Assembly: GCA_016788295.1 (NCBI GenBank)
Contig: JAEUSY010000025.1
Span: 1 to 64,000 of the forward strand
DNA from: Flavobacteriales bacterium
Lineage (GTDB): Bacteria > Bacteroidota > Bacteroidia > Flavobacteriales_F > PHOS-HE28
DNA: 64,000 nucleotides
Direction of reading: 5' to 3'
Shown here one piece after another: positions 53,495 to 63,817 of this stretch (position 1 is the first letter of the stretch; every line of letters starts with the position of its first letter). The position numbers were made by a program, and so were the translations under genes. The notes below the pieces were generated by a model. The model searched no databases. It worked only from the letters and a program-made list of their open reading frames with translations, and was not told the DNA's origin.

Positions 53495-54028
53495 ATGGAC
53501 CGCAAGGACAAGCTGCTGGCGCGCTTCTCAGAAATGGAAGTGGAACGAAGACACTTCCTGAGCAAGTTGGAGCATCTCGACCCATCACCTCTGGCTACTT
53601 CGCCGACGCCGGGTGCATGGTCGGTGGCCCAGGTGGTGCTGCATCTGGCCATCGCCGAAGCGCGGAGCATGGACTATTTGGAGAAAAAGCTGAAAGTGGG
53701 AGGCCACGCTAAGGTGGGTGCGGACGCCTTGTTCCGTCTCGCCCTGTTGCGCGCGGCCATGTTCCTGCCACTGCGTTACAAAGCCCCAGCCATCGTGGCC
53801 ACCGTACCCGAGGTCTCGTTCAACGAGGCGTGCCATGAATGGGACCGGGTGCGCCAACGCATGGCAGCGCTCTATGCCGCACTTCCTTCAGAACTAGTGG
53901 CACATGACCTGTACAAGCACCCGGTCGCGGGCAAGATCGATGTGCTACAAGGACTCACCTTCATGGCGGACCATGTGCGCCACCATCGCGAACAGGTCCT
54001 CCGCACCATCCGTCAGTTGACCAAGTGA
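53495..54028 (+). CDS. DinB-like four-helix bundle protein
   Basis: A 177-residue protein resembling the DinB/YfiT-like putative metal-dependent hydrolase family. The expected helices carry candidate metal-ligand histidines: H in VAQVVLHLAIAEARSM and HH in TFMADHVRHHREQVLRTI. Other family-like segments are HFLSKLEHLDPSPLATSPTPGAWSV and FNEACHEWDRVRQRMAALYAAL. The substrate is unknown; some relatives are thiol transferases. ATG 53495 is used, where homology begins. Confidence 0.8.
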   Translation: MDRKDKLLARFSEMEVERRHFLSKLEHLDPSPLATSPTPGAWSVAQVVLHLAIAEARSMDYLEKKLKVGGHAKVGADALFRLALLRAAMFLPLRYKAPAIVATVPEVSFNEACHEWDRVRQRMAALYAALPSELVAHDLYKHPVAGKIDVLQGLTFMADHVRHHREQVLRTIRQLTK

Positions 54029-54032
54029 ACGG

Positions 54033-54299
54033 ATGGCACTTAGCGGGTGTTCCGTGTTCATGAGAACACTGCCTACAGCCGTACATGTGGTCACCGGAGC
54101 ACTGTTGCTCAACATGCTCGTGGCATTCATCCACCTACCCGTGTGGGTCTATTTTCTCCTTTTCGCGGCCGCTCCGTTCCTGATGGTTTGGCTGGCCTGG
54201 ACCATACTCCGCGACAAAAGCGTTCCAATGCGGGAATTAGAGGATGGTGCCGAATGGGGCTATCAGGACAGGACGGACATCGGCCCCGTAAGGGATTGA
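54033..54299 (+). CDS. Small two-span membrane protein
   Basis: An 88-residue protein with two hydrophobic segments (VHVVTGALLLNMLVAFIHL and WVYFLLFAAAPFLMVWLAWTIL) and an acidic tail (RELEDGAEWGYQDRTDIG). It begins 4 bases after the DinB-like gene; ATG 54060 is an alternative start. No family recognised. Confidence 0.6.
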   Translation: MALSGCSVFMRTLPTAVHVVTGALLLNMLVAFIHLPVWVYFLLFAAAPFLMVWLAWTILRDKSVPMRELEDGAEWGYQDRTDIGPVRD

Positions 54300-54352
54300 A
54301 CTTGCCCGCCGTGCGCGGACAGGGGTATCTTGGCGCATTCACGAAAACTGCC

Positions 54353-56023
54353 ATGACCCTGCGCGCCTTAGCCCTGTTGGTCCTCTTTCCTGTGGTATCC
54401 CCCTTGCTTGCCATCCACCTGCCCGGTGGCACCATTACCTGGCGCTGCATTGGAGGGAACTTCCACGAGGTGGAACTGCACGTATGGCGCGAATGCAGCG
54501 GCAACGCCATGCAGCCTCAGACCATCAGCTTCAGCAATGACTGTGGTGTGGCTTTCAACGTGAGCGGTCTGGAACCCGTTGAGGTGCTCAATGTGAGCCA
54601 GGTGTGTACGAGTGAACTAGGAACGACCAACTGCAACGGCGGCGGTGTGGCAGGGATCGAACGCTACATCTATCGCACCACGGTCTTCTTGAGCCCGTGC
54701 AACGCCTGGACCTTCAGCTGGGACATTTGCTGCCGTAACAATTCGTTGAACATCGAACCCAGCCAGGGTCTGCATCTGGAAGCCCGGCTGAACAATCTTG
54801 CCCAGAACTGCGATGCATCTCCAACGTTCGCGCACAACGGAGTGCCCTTGGTGTGCGTAGGTCAGCCTGTGAACTACGATCCAGGCGCCATCGATCCCGA
54901 TGGTCACCGGCTCCGCTTCAGCCTGGTGGATGCGCTGCTCTATAACCCCGTGGTAGCGCCCGTGGCCTACTCCAACGGATTCACAGGCGCGCAACCATAT
55001 ACGGGCATGAGCATCGATACGCTTACCGGGCGCCTCAGCTTCACACCCGACCTGCAGGGCTACGTGGTGGTGTCCATGTTGGTGGAGGAATTCCGTGCGG
55101 ATGGTGTGTTCATCGGAAGTGTCGTCCGTGATTTCCCGTTCATCGTGCAGGCATGCACCAACACGGTACCATCGGCCAATGCCGGAGGCTTCCAGAGCGT
55201 AACGGGAGCCACGGTACTGGGGCCATACGAGCTTGAAGCATGCGCGGGAACAAGCGTCTGTTGCGAGTTGAATTACACCGACGCCGATGCTAACACGGTA
55301 CTGCAACAGATCAACACCATCGCAGCAGCATTACCCGGCGTCGAGATCGACACTCTGGACACTTCACCCCTGACACTCGGTCTTTGTTGGCAAGTGCCTG
55401 CGAACGCATCAGGCATCCGTCGCTTTACCACACTGGTGCTGGACGATGCCTGTCCCTACCGCGGCCTGCAGACCTTCAGCTACATCATCCGCATTGCACA
55501 GCCACCGAACGCCGGAGGCGATGGACAGGCCAGCTATTGCACATTGGCCGAACCCTTCGCACTGAGCGACAGCCTCACAGGCACACCTACACCGTTCGGG
55601 CAATGGACCGGACCCGATGGTGAAAGCACCGGCATTTTCGTTCCGGGCATCGGCACGCCGGGCACCTACACCTATATGGTGCAGAACAGTGCCGGCTGCT
55701 CCGACAGCGCCGTGGTTGTCGTAGATCCGTTGCCCAGCTCGGACCCGCTCTGCATCCTCCTTGGCACATCGCCCGCACACACTCACGCGTTCAGGGCAGG
55801 TCCGAACCCCACATCGGGCACACTGCAGATCGAAGGCGCCCAAGGACTTCGGCACGTGGAGCTGATGGACGCACAAGGTCGCATCACCTGGCTGCGCGCG
55901 CTCAACGCCGAAAGCAGAATGACCGTGGAACTGCCGGGCCAGGTGGCCAACGGGGTGTACCTGCTGATCATGAGCAATGCATTCGGCGAACGCACCACAC
56001 AGCGCATCGCCATACAACGTTGA
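54353..56023 (+). CDS. T9SS-secreted head-domain protein, short paralogue
   Basis: A 556-residue secreted protein. The signal peptide (MTLRALALLVLFPVVSPLLA) precedes the same Cys-rich head seen in the proteins at 1-3704 and 32012-41797 (WRCIGGNFHEVELHVWRECSGN, WDICCRNNSLN, CVGQPVNYDPGAIDPDGHRL). A second beta-rich domain follows (YELEACAGTSVCCELNYTDADAN, LDDACPYRGLQTFSYIIRI), then a single Ig/PKD-like unit (ANAGGDGQASYC-like to VVVVDPLPSSDP). About the last 80 residues are a type A sorting domain (AGPNPTSGTLQIEGA, VELMDAQGRITW, GVYLLIMSNAFGERTTQRIAI). It lacks the long repeat array. A near-match -7 box (TATCTTGG) lies at 54326-54333. Confidence 0.88.
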   Translation: MTLRALALLVLFPVVSPLLAIHLPGGTITWRCIGGNFHEVELHVWRECSGNAMQPQTISFSNDCGVAFNVSGLEPVEVLNVSQVCTSELGTTNCNGGGVAGIERYIYRTTVFLSPCNAWTFSWDICCRNNSLNIEPSQGLHLEARLNNLAQNCDASPTFAHNGVPLVCVGQPVNYDPGAIDPDGHRLRFSLVDALLYNPVVAPVAYSNGFTGAQPYTGMSIDTLTGRLSFTPDLQGYVVVSMLVEEFRADGVFIGSVVRDFPFIVQACTNTVPSANAGGFQSVTGATVLGPYELEACAGTSVCCELNYTDADANTVLQQINTIAAALPGVEIDTLDTSPLTLGLCWQVPANASGIRRFTTLVLDDACPYRGLQTFSYIIRIAQPPNAGGDGQASYCTLAEPFALSDSLTGTPTPFGQWTGPDGESTGIFVPGIGTPGTYTYMVQNSAGCSDSAVVVVDPLPSSDPLCILLGTSPAHTHAFRAGPNPTSGTLQIEGAQGLRHVELMDAQGRITWLRALNAESRMTVELPGQVANGVYLLIMSNAFGERTTQRIAIQR

Positions 56024-56097
56024 ACCGTACCTCGCCGGATCTGTTATCCTGCTGTTAATGCCGACCGCGCCGTTGTTGGTCCGCATTGATTTGCACC

Positions 56098-57006
56098 ATG
56101 GCGAAGGTCCTCATCACCGGCGGCACCGGACTTATCGGTACCGCGCTCACTATGGCGTTGGAACGCGCGGGGCATCACGTTCAACTGCTCAGCCGTGCGG
56201 CTGCTAACAAAGGTGGCAACGTAAAGCGCTTCCGCTGGTCGGTGCAGCAAGGCACCATGGACCCGGCAGCTTGGCAGGGCGTTGACCATGTGGTGCATCT
56301 GGCAGGGGCAGGCATTGCCGACAAGCGTTGGAGCACTACGCGCGTGAACGAACTGGTCGATAGTCGTGCAGCATCTGCTCGGCTCTTGCTGCGATCGGCC
56401 AAGGAGCACGGCGTCCAGCTGAAGAGCTTCGTGAGCGCGTCAGGCATCAATTACTACGGCGCCGTTACCAGCGACCATGTGAACGTGGAAACGGATGCAC
56501 CCGGCACCGACACGATCGGTCGCATAAGTCGTGAATGGGAAGCAGCTGTTGACGAATGGGCCACGAACTGCCGTGTGGTGAAGTTGCGGACGCCCATCGT
56601 ACTATCACGGACCGGAGGAGCACTGGCCAAACTGGCCGCACCCGTTCGTTTCGGTCTCGGTGCTGCGCTTGGAAGTGGTAACCAATGGATGCCCTGGGTA
56701 CACCTGGACGATCTGGTCAGTGCGTACATGGCGGCCCTGTTCGACGACAGGTACAATGGTGTTTACAACGTGAACAGCGGCAACGACGTCACCAACGCCG
56801 CGTTCATGCGCACCACGGCACGTGTGCTCCATCGCCCTTACATACTACCTGCGGTGCCCGGCTTTGTACTGAAATTGGCCTTGGGCGAATTATCGTCCAT
56901 CCTGCTCGAAGGCTCACGTGCATCGAACGCCCGGTTGCTGGCAACGGGCTTCCGCTTCAAGCACCCCGAACTGGAAGCCGCACTGCAGGACCTCTTGCGA
57001 CCGTGA
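56098..57006 (+). CDS. TIGR01777-type (SDR39U1) nucleotide-sugar-like epimerase
   Basis: A 302-residue Rossmann-fold SDR. The NAD-binding motif is KVLITGGTGLIGTAL (3-17). It continues VDHVVHLAGAGIADKRWSTTRVNELVDSR, SFVSASGINYYG, KLRTPIVLSRTGGALAKL and NQWMPWVHLDDLVSAYMAAL, the signature of the family. DUF1731 occupies the C-terminal part (YILPAVPGFVLKLALGELSSILLEGSRA). The substrate is unknown. A TTGATTTG box ends 4 bases before the ATG at 56098. Confidence 0.9.
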   Translation: MAKVLITGGTGLIGTALTMALERAGHHVQLLSRAAANKGGNVKRFRWSVQQGTMDPAAWQGVDHVVHLAGAGIADKRWSTTRVNELVDSRAASARLLLRSAKEHGVQLKSFVSASGINYYGAVTSDHVNVETDAPGTDTIGRISREWEAAVDEWATNCRVVKLRTPIVLSRTGGALAKLAAPVRFGLGAALGSGNQWMPWVHLDDLVSAYMAALFDDRYNGVYNVNSGNDVTNAAFMRTTARVLHRPYILPAVPGFVLKLALGELSSILLEGSRASNARLLATGFRFKHPELEAALQDLLRP

Positions 57007-57011
57007 AAGCA

Positions 57012-57965
57012 TCAGTGCGTGCGCACCATCAGCATGGCAGCAAGCTCACGCATGGGGCGCTTGTTCGCTTCAGGGGTGCCAATGGCATCAAGGCCCGCAA
57101 GCGCAGCCTCGTCGTGTTGCACCACTTCGGCCTCGGCCTCAGCGCGCACAGCCAGTTCCTCCAACACGCGGATCATGCGGGGCACATCACGGTCTGTTGG
57201 TGCCTTGGTGAGCTCCTCTCGTAATTCGGTCCTGCCAGCCTGTTGGCTCTTCTCCAAACCACGGATCAGCAGCCAGGTCTTCTTCCCTGCGCGCAGATCA
57301 CCGCCCACCTGCTTCCCCACCTTGTCCGGATCACCGAACGCATCCAGCAGGTCATCGCGCAACTGGAACGCAAGGCCCAAGTGCTCTCCGATATCCCCGA
57401 TACGTTGGACATCGCTTTCCGACGCCCCGGCCAGCACGGCGCCCACCTGCATGGCGCAGGAGAGCAGCACAGCGGTCTTCAATCGGATCATCTCCTTGTA
57501 CTCCACCAAGGCCACGTCCGCAAGGCGCTCGAAATCCATGTCGAGCTGCTGACCCTCACACACCTCCAACGCATAGCGGTTGAAGAGCTCCATCACCCGC
57601 GCATTGCGCCCCATCTGCATGTAGGCGCGCACCAGCATGGCATCGCCGCTCAGGATGGCGGTGTTCGTGTTCCACTTCGCATGCACCGTGGGCCTGCCGC
57701 GCCGCAGTGGCGCCTCGTCCATGATGTCGTCATGCATCAACGTGAAGTTGTGGAACAGCTCGATGCCCAACGCTTCCTCCATCGCCCCTTCGGGCGCGCC
57801 GCCGAAAAGTTCGTGGGCCATGAGCACGGACACCGGGCGCACGCGCTTGGCGGGCAAACGCATCAGGTAGGCCATGGGCTCGTGCAGGCCATTGGCGGGC
57901 ATGGCGGCGCACCAGCGTTCAATGCGCGCCTCCACGGCTGCGCGGTGCTCGTCGAACGATCGCAT
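57012..57965 (-). CDS. Trans-polyprenyl diphosphate synthase (IspA/IspB type)
   Basis: A 317-residue all-helical isoprenoid synthase. The first Asp-rich motif is in FTLMHDDIMDEAPLRRGRP (about 75-92) and the second in LAFQLRDDLLDAFGDPDKVGKQVGGDL (about 205-230). RLPAKRVRPVSVLMAHELFGG is the FPP/GGPP substrate-binding region. It condenses isopentenyl diphosphate onto an allylic diphosphate; product length (geranylgeranyl to octaprenyl) cannot be read reliably from sequence. It converges on the epimerase gene 5 bases away and starts 5 bases after the stop of the thymidylyltransferase. Confidence 0.9.
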   Translation of the reverse strand: MRSFDEHRAAVEARIERWCAAMPANGLHEPMAYLMRLPAKRVRPVSVLMAHELFGGAPEGAMEEALGIELFHNFTLMHDDIMDEAPLRRGRPTVHAKWNTNTAILSGDAMLVRAYMQMGRNARVMELFNRYALEVCEGQQLDMDFERLADVALVEYKEMIRLKTAVLLSCAMQVGAVLAGASESDVQRIGDIGEHLGLAFQLRDDLLDAFGDPDKVGKQVGGDLRAGKKTWLLIRGLEKSQQAGRTELREELTKAPTDRDVPRMIRVLEELAVRAEAEAEVVQHDEAALAGLDAIGTPEANKRPMRELAAMLMVRTH

Positions 57966-57970
57966 CGGGA

Positions 57971-58834
57971 TCAGGGCTCCACGAGCTTCAACAGGTACTC
58001 CCCGTATCCGCTCTTCACCAAAGGACGCGCAAGTGCCTTGAGTTGTTCGGCGTCGATGAAGCCTTTCTTCCACGCTACTTCCTCAATGCAACCGATGCGC
58101 AGGCCCTGCCGCTCCTCGATCACCTGCACGTACTGGCCGGCTTGCATCAGCGAAGTGAATGTGCCGGTATCCAGCCAGGCCGTGCCGCGGTCCAACAGCT
58201 CCACCTTCAATCGGCCTTGGCGCAAGTATTCCTTGTTCACATCGGTGATCTCGTACTCACCACGTGCGCTGGGCTTCAGATCGCGGGCAATGTCCACCAC
58301 GCTGTTATCATAGAAGTAGAGGCCCGGCACAGCGTAATTGCTCTTTGGCTTGGCCGGCTTCTCCTCGATGCTCAGCACGCGACCGTCGGCATCGAAGTCC
58401 ACCACGCCATAACGCTCTGGATCGCTCACATGGTAGGCGAAGACCAGGCCGCCATCGGGCCGTGTGTGTTGGCCGAGCATGCGTCCCAGGCCGGCACCGT
58501 GGAAAATGTTGTCGCCCAGGATGAGCGCTACGGGATCGTTGCCCACGTGCTCGCGGCCAATGACGAAAGCCTGCGCCAGTCCGTTGGGCACGGCCTGTTC
58601 GGCATAGGTGAAGTGACAGCCCAGCGAGGCTCCATCACCCAGCAGCTTGCGGAAGTGGGGCAGGTCGTGCGGGGTGCTGATGATGAGGATCTCCCGTATG
58701 CCCGCTGCCATCAGCGTGCTCAGCGGGTAGTAGATCATCGGCTTGTCGTACACCGGCATCAGCTGCTTGCTCACGGCAAGGGTCAGCGGGTGCAGGCGGG
58801 TGCCGGACCCGCCGGCGAGTATGATCCCTTTCAT
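57971..58834 (-). CDS. rfbA: Glucose-1-phosphate thymidylyltransferase
   Basis: A 287-residue nucleotidyltransferase making dTDP-glucose, the first step of dTDP-rhamnose synthesis for surface polysaccharide. The activating motif is [36 protein letters not shown] (3-38). [51 protein letters not shown] and [19 protein letters not shown] match RmlA enzymes. Its ATG overlaps the MMPL gene stop by 4 bases. The other dTDP-rhamnose genes are not in the window. Confidence 0.95.
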   Translation of the reverse strand: MKGIILAGGSGTRLHPLTLAVSKQLMPVYDKPMIYYPLSTLMAAGIREILIISTPHDLPHFRKLLGDGASLGCHFTYAEQAVPNGLAQAFVIGREHVGNDPVALILGDNIFHGAGLGRMLGQHTRPDGGLVFAYHVSDPERYGVVDFDADGRVLSIEEKPAKPKSNYAVPGLYFYDNSVVDIARDLKPSARGEYEITDVNKEYLRQGRLKVELLDRGTAWLDTGTFTSLMQAGQYVQVIEERQGLRIGCIEEVAWKKGFIDAEQLKALARPLVKSGYGEYLLKLVEP

Positions 58835-61227
58835 GGTTCCTTGGAGGTATCGCGTCCCTCGATCTTCAGTTCGTCCAGGTCAATGTCCTGCTCCTCGTCG
58901 AGGATGTCGAGCAAAGGCTCTTCGAAAGCCTTGGTGGTGATCGAACGCTCGAACGAGAGCAGAAGTGAAGGCAGAATGATCAGGTTGGTGAACATGGCCA
59001 CCAGCAGCGTGAAGGACACCAACAGGCCAAGTGCCTGTGTGCCGCCGAAATCGGAGAACACAAAGAGACTGAACCCGCAGAAGAGGACAATGCTCGTGTA
59101 CATCATGCTCACACCCGCCTCGCGCAACGCCGCGAGAACGGACCGGCGGATGTTGTGGTTGGTGAGCTTCAGCTCCTGGCGGTACTTGCTGAGGTAGTGG
59201 ATGGCATCATCAACGGCGATACCAAAGGCGATGCTGAACACCAGGATGGTGCTGGGCTTGATGGCAATGCCCAAGTACCCCATCATGCCCGCCGTGGTGA
59301 TCAATGGCACCAGGTTCGGAATGAGCGAGATCAGCACCATGCGGAACGAATTGAAAAGCAGCGCCATCAATCCACTGATCAGGAACACGGCCATGATCAG
59401 GGAGATCACAAGGTTCTTCACCATGTACTTGCTACCTTCAAGGAACACCACGCTGGTACCCGTGAGCACCACATGGTACTTGGCGGGGTCGAAGATCGAA
59501 TCCACTTGCGCGCGTAACCGGCCCATCAATACATCCATGCGTGCCGTACCTACATCGGCCACTTGCACGGTAAGTCGGGTGGACTGTCGGTCCTCATCGA
59601 GGAAGCCGCGTGCAAGGCCTCCCTTGTTGTCCGCTGTTTCCAGGTAGGGCAGAATGAAGGTCTTCTCGTTGCCGCGGATCAGCTCGTAGCGTTCGGGGTC
59701 ACCGCCATAGAACGACTGCTTGGTGAACTTCACCGCATCGGCAATGGACAACGAGCGCGACAGTTCCGGATGCAAGGCCAGCGAATCCTGCAATTGGGCG
59801 ATGCGCTTGAGGTTCACATCCTTCAGGGCCTGTCCCTTCTTGCGCGTGTCCACCATCACCTCCAGCGGCAGTACGCCATGGAAATTCTCCTCGAAGAACC
59901 GCAGGTCCTGCATCACCGGATCATTGGTGGGCAGATCATCCACAACATGGCTCTCGTTCTTCAAACGCGAAGCTCCCACGAGGCTTACCGCGATCAACAA
60001 TCCGCTCACAGCATACACCATGGGCCTGTTGTTCTGCACGATGTTCACCAACCCTTCGGTGCTTCGGTCCACCCACTTGCGGTCAAGGTGGGCCAGGTGG
60101 CGTGCCTTGGGATCGCCTTGGAAACTGAAGAGGATGGGCACCAACAACAAGCTGAGCGCGAACACCGCCATGATGTTGATGGACGCGATCAGGCCGAACT
60201 GTTTCAGCACATCGCTGTAGGTGACCACGAAGGTGGCGAAGCCCACGGCGGTGGTGGCGTTGGTCATGAACGAGGCCCTGCCCACGCGGTACACCACGCG
60301 GGTAAGCGCCTTCACCCGGTTGCCGTGCGTGGCGAACTCGTAGTGGAACTTGTTGATCAGGAAGATGCAGTTGGGCACGCCGATCACAATGATCAAGGGC
60401 GGAATGATCGCCATCACCGAGGTGAGCTTGTAGCCCAATAGGCCAATGGACCCCATGGCCCAGATCACGCCCACGGCCACCACCGTAAGGCTCACCAACA
60501 TGGCCCGCCACGACTTGAAGAAGAGCAGCAACAGAACGGCCACCACCAACACCATCAGCCCCACGAACATGCGCAGTTCGCTCTTGGTGCGCTCGGTGAC
60601 GACCGTACGAATGAAGGGCAGGCCGCTGTGGTAGACCTTGAACCGTCCCTTGGCGAACTCGTCCACACGCGCCGCGATCAGGTCCACCATATCGCCGCGC
60701 TGCTCGCTGTTGAAGCGTTCGGCGTTCACGAACACCATCATCAGGCTGGCGCTCGTGCTGTCGTTGTAGAGCAGCCCGCGGTAGAAGGGCAGCGAGCGCA
60801 CCTTGGCGTGCAGGCTGTCCACCTCGGCCTGTGTGGTGGGCTTCGTGGGGATCACGTTGGACAGCTGGAAGCGCTTGAGGCTGTCGTTCCGCACCAGCTC
60901 GAAAAGGTGAGCCTCGGAAAAGACCGAATCCACACCGGGCTGTGCCTTCAGGTCGTACCCGAGCTGCCACCACGCCTGGAAGTTGTCCAGCTCGTAAAGG
61001 GCCTTGTCCTGCACCCCCAGCACGATCACGTTGCCATCCTCGGAGAACTTCTCCAGCAGACGCTCATACTGCACATAGGCGCTATCGGTCTTGGGCAGCA
61101 GCCCGCCGAACTTGTAGCTCACCTTCACGTTCTTGGCCTCGTAGGCGAAGAAGGCCGTGATGATGCCGAGCACCACGAGGATGCCGGTACGGTTGCGCAA
61201 GATCCTGCTGGAAAGCCAAGCCCACAT
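58831..61227 (-). CDS. MMPL/RND-superfamily transporter
   Basis: A 798-residue membrane protein with two similar halves, each with one N-terminal span, a large periplasmic loop and five clustered spans. Characteristic segments are [45 protein letters not shown], and in the second half [23 protein letters not shown] with its paired Asp residues in the proton relay. Such proteins export lipids, hopanoids or polymers. No partner adaptor is present. The frame opens upstream at a TTG (61275), but ATG 61227 fits better. The stop overlaps rfbA, so the two may be co-translated. Confidence 0.9.
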   Translation of the reverse strand: MWAWLSSRILRNRTGILVVLGIITAFFAYEAKNVKVSYKFGGLLPKTDSAYVQYERLLEKFSEDGNVIVLGVQDKALYELDNFQAWWQLGYDLKAQPGVDSVFSEAHLFELVRNDSLKRFQLSNVIPTKPTTQAEVDSLHAKVRSLPFYRGLLYNDSTSASLMMVFVNAERFNSEQRGDMVDLIAARVDEFAKGRFKVYHSGLPFIRTVVTERTKSELRMFVGLMVLVVAVLLLLFFKSWRAMLVSLTVVAVGVIWAMGSIGLLGYKLTSVMAIIPPLIIVIGVPNCIFLINKFHYEFATHGNRVKALTRVVYRVGRASFMTNATTAVGFATFVVTYSDVLKQFGLIASINIMAVFALSLLLVPILFSFQGDPKARHLAHLDRKWVDRSTEGLVNIVQNNRPMVYAVSGLLIAVSLVGASRLKNESHVVDDLPTNDPVMQDLRFFEENFHGVLPLEVMVDTRKKGQALKDVNLKRIAQLQDSLALHPELSRSLSIADAVKFTKQSFYGGDPERYELIRGNEKTFILPYLETADNKGGLARGFLDEDRQSTRLTVQVADVGTARMDVLMGRLRAQVDSIFDPAKYHVVLTGTSVVFLEGSKYMVKNLVISLIMAVFLISGLMALLFNSFRMVLISLIPNLVPLITTAGMMGYLGIAIKPSTILVFSIAFGIAVDDAIHYLSKYRQELKLTNHNIRRSVLAALREAGVSMMYTSIVLFCGFSLFVFSDFGGTQALGLLVSFTLLVAMFTNLIILPSLLLSFERSITTKAFEEPLLDILDEEQDIDLDELKIEGRDTSKEP

Positions 61228-61309
61228 GGGGGTGTTCGCCACGGCCTGGAATGTGCCCCCGACCGCGCCGGACAAAGGAACGAGATCCGGCGCGAAGCCC
61301 TTCCCCCGG

Positions 61310-63730
61310 TCAGAAGCTCAACCCAAGGGTCATTTTCAGGGCCAGGTTGTCGGCGGCCGAGGGCAGGGCGTTGGGCCCCAGGCGGTAGAAGGCGCCGATG
61401 CCGAAGCCGGTGGTGTTCATCTTCAGCAGGTCGTCGATCTGCAGGCCGGCCTCGTAATAACCGTCCTCCGCCGTGCTGAAGGTGTAGCCCCGGTGGCGCT
61501 CCGGCATGTCCAGCTTGCCCCACGCGGCGTTGGCCACCACCACCGGCACGGGCCTGAACTTCTTGCCCTTGAACAGCAGGTTGCCGAAGCTGTGCCGCAG
61601 GTGTACCGCTAAAAAACGATCGGCAGCGAACTCGTTGGGCAGCATGGTCTCGAAGGTGTTCTGGGTGGCCAGCGGCACGCGCCCTTCGTTGGAGCCGCGC
61701 AGGTTGAAGAGGAAGGGATAGGGGACCGACGCCTCTGCCGCGCCGCCCACTACACGCAGGGAAAGGTCGCCCACCATGCGCAGCCTGAAGGTCTTTTCCA
61801 CCTGCATCACCACGCGCCACAGGTCATACTCGCCGCCCCACAGGCCGTCCACCGCCTGCCAGGCCTGCACGTACAGAACGGGCCAGCGTGTGCCGAGCCC
61901 CACCTGCCTATCGGGGAAGCGCGCCACCCGTTCGCGGAAGGCGAAACGTGCGCCGAGCGAGAACGCCCCCGTGCGGAACCGGTCCGAGAGCAGCGTTACC
62001 CCCTCGCCCACCGGCTCGGCGTACTGGTACCCGATCACGTTCAGGCGATCGGTGAGGTCGGTGCCGAGCCACAGTTTCAGCGAACTGCCGGCGCGCACGG
62101 CCAGCTCGACACCCATGCGTTCAATGCGGTCCATGCGGTCCACGTAGAGCCAGCGGTAGCTCTCGCTGTTGAACGACCGCCGCTGGCCGGGGAACGACCA
62201 ACCGCCGCTCTCCTCCACATCGTTGGCATAGTAGCCCTTCAGCTCCAGCTCGCGGCCCGGCCGGGGCTTCAGGGTCAGGTCGCCGCCGAACTTCCACCGC
62301 TCATCACCGAAACCGTAGGCGAAGTAGCCGCCGAGGGCCGCATAGCGCGTCACCTTGTCGTTGGTCACAGCGCCCAGCCCCACGCGCAGGTTCTCGTAGC
62401 GGTTGTAGCGCATCACCTGGTCAAGCCGCAGGTCGAACGGACCAATGGGCAACCTGCCCGTGGTGAGCGCGCCCAGCCACTTCACTTTCTGGTCCAGCTT
62501 TTCGGCCTCGCCAATGCTGTCGATCACGTGGTAAGTGCGCAGGTCCTTCTGGTCCAGCGTATCGCTGCGCATGCCGTTCCAGAAGTCGTCCTCGCGGCGC
62601 ACGGCCATGCGGTCCATCACCAGTTCGGGCCCGCGCACCTCCTTGCGGGCAATGTCCACGTCCAGCTCAATGTCCTTCAGGTAGGTGCGGGCCACGCCCA
62701 GCAGTTTCCAGTTGTTCACCTGCACCCCATCGAAGTACATGAAGGTGTTCAATTGCACCGGGAACCACGCCTTGCCGCCCACCTTCTCGAACTGTTGTTG
62801 CAGCTTGATGCTCACGCCCCCGGCCCGCTCCACCGGTTCGGCGATCACGTTCTGCAGTGCGTAGCCATCGGTGTTCACGTACAGCACCCCCTGCAGCCCC
62901 TCGAACTTGCGGCCCTTGCGCGGCCGGTAGCTGATCACGAACACCGAGTCGCGGCCCTGGTACAGCGTGTCCTGCAACAGGAAGAGGTACTGGTCCGTGC
63001 TGCCGGGGCTCAGGGGGCCCAGGTAGGTGCGCTCATTGAAGGTGATCTGCGGGGCGTAGATGGAGAAGGTCTTGGTGGAGGCGAGCAAGGCCAGTAGTGA
63101 AGGGTCCTTCAGGCCGCTCACGCGCATGGCCAGCACCTCCTCCTTCTCGGCCGCGGGCGGAATGAAGCTCTTGCGCGTGGCGCTCTCCATCAGCAACAGG
63201 TGCTGCCGCTGCATGAACGCGATGGCCTCCTGGTCGTTGCTGTCCAGCGCTGCGATACGGGCCGGATCGCGCATCAGGGCGCTGTCCACATCACCGGTGA
63301 ACACCGACTTGCTGTAACTGGTGTAGCGATGGGGCCGGTTGCGCAGGCCATCATTCTCCTTGCGGTTGGCGTGCACCAGGCGGATGATGCGATGCGCCGG
63401 GTTCTCGCCGGGCAGCACCTCCACCGTGCGCAGCTCCACGGCGGCCCGTTGCATGCGCACCACCACGGGCGGGCCCACGGCAAGGGTCTCGGTGTGCGGC
63501 GCGTAGCCCACATAGCTGAAGCGCACCTGCGCCGTTGGGCCGGGCAGCTTCAGCACAAAACGCCCATCGATATCCGTGGTGGCCCCTTCGCGCTCGCCCT
63601 CGGCCAGCACGTGTACGAAGGCGAGCGGCTCCTGCGTAACGGCATCCAACACACGGCCATGCACCACGTGTTGCGCCACGGCGTTCGCCATGCATACAGC
63701 GAAGAACAGGAGCAAGGCGGTGCGCACCAT
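61310..63730 (-). CDS. DUF5686 / carboxypeptidase-like regulatory domain outer-membrane protein
   Basis: An 806-residue outer-membrane protein of the DUF5686 type. The signal peptide (MVRTALLLFFAVCMANAVAQ) is followed by a carboxypeptidase-like regulatory domain (about 21-95, HGRVLDAVTQEPLAFVHVL, VRFSYVGYAPHTETL). The family opening comes next (AHRIIRLVHANRKENDGLRNRPHRYTSYSK), then a long barrel ending LKMTLGLSF with a C-terminal Phe. Proteins of this family are common in Bacteroidota; function is not established. ATG 63730 is used instead of an upstream TTG. A TACTTTCG box on this strand lies at 63778-63785. Confidence 0.9.
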   Translation of the reverse strand: MVRTALLLFFAVCMANAVAQHVVHGRVLDAVTQEPLAFVHVLAEGEREGATTDIDGRFVLKLPGPTAQVRFSYVGYAPHTETLAVGPPVVVRMQRAAVELRTVEVLPGENPAHRIIRLVHANRKENDGLRNRPHRYTSYSKSVFTGDVDSALMRDPARIAALDSNDQEAIAFMQRQHLLLMESATRKSFIPPAAEKEEVLAMRVSGLKDPSLLALLASTKTFSIYAPQITFNERTYLGPLSPGSTDQYLFLLQDTLYQGRDSVFVISYRPRKGRKFEGLQGVLYVNTDGYALQNVIAEPVERAGGVSIKLQQQFEKVGGKAWFPVQLNTFMYFDGVQVNNWKLLGVARTYLKDIELDVDIARKEVRGPELVMDRMAVRREDDFWNGMRSDTLDQKDLRTYHVIDSIGEAEKLDQKVKWLGALTTGRLPIGPFDLRLDQVMRYNRYENLRVGLGAVTNDKVTRYAALGGYFAYGFGDERWKFGGDLTLKPRPGRELELKGYYANDVEESGGWSFPGQRRSFNSESYRWLYVDRMDRIERMGVELAVRAGSSLKLWLGTDLTDRLNVIGYQYAEPVGEGVTLLSDRFRTGAFSLGARFAFRERVARFPDRQVGLGTRWPVLYVQAWQAVDGLWGGEYDLWRVVMQVEKTFRLRMVGDLSLRVVGGAAEASVPYPFLFNLRGSNEGRVPLATQNTFETMLPNEFAADRFLAVHLRHSFGNLLFKGKKFRPVPVVVANAAWGKLDMPERHRGYTFSTAEDGYYEAGLQIDDLLKMNTTGFGIGAFYRLGPNALPSAADNLALKMTLGLSF

Positions 63731-63817
63731 CAACGTTGGAATGAGGGGGTTCCGGAACTATGACGAAAGCAGGTCGCCGAAAGTAACAGGCGAGTGCATC
63801 GGTAACTTGCGGCCTCC
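63731..63817. promoter_or_regulatory. Divergent promoter spacer (DUF5686 / radical SAM)
   Basis: This 87-base spacer holds TACTTTCG on the minus strand (63778-63785) and TAACTTGC on the plus strand (63803-63810), both near TAnnTTTG. The plus-strand box lies 7 bases before the ATG at 63818. Confidence 0.35.
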
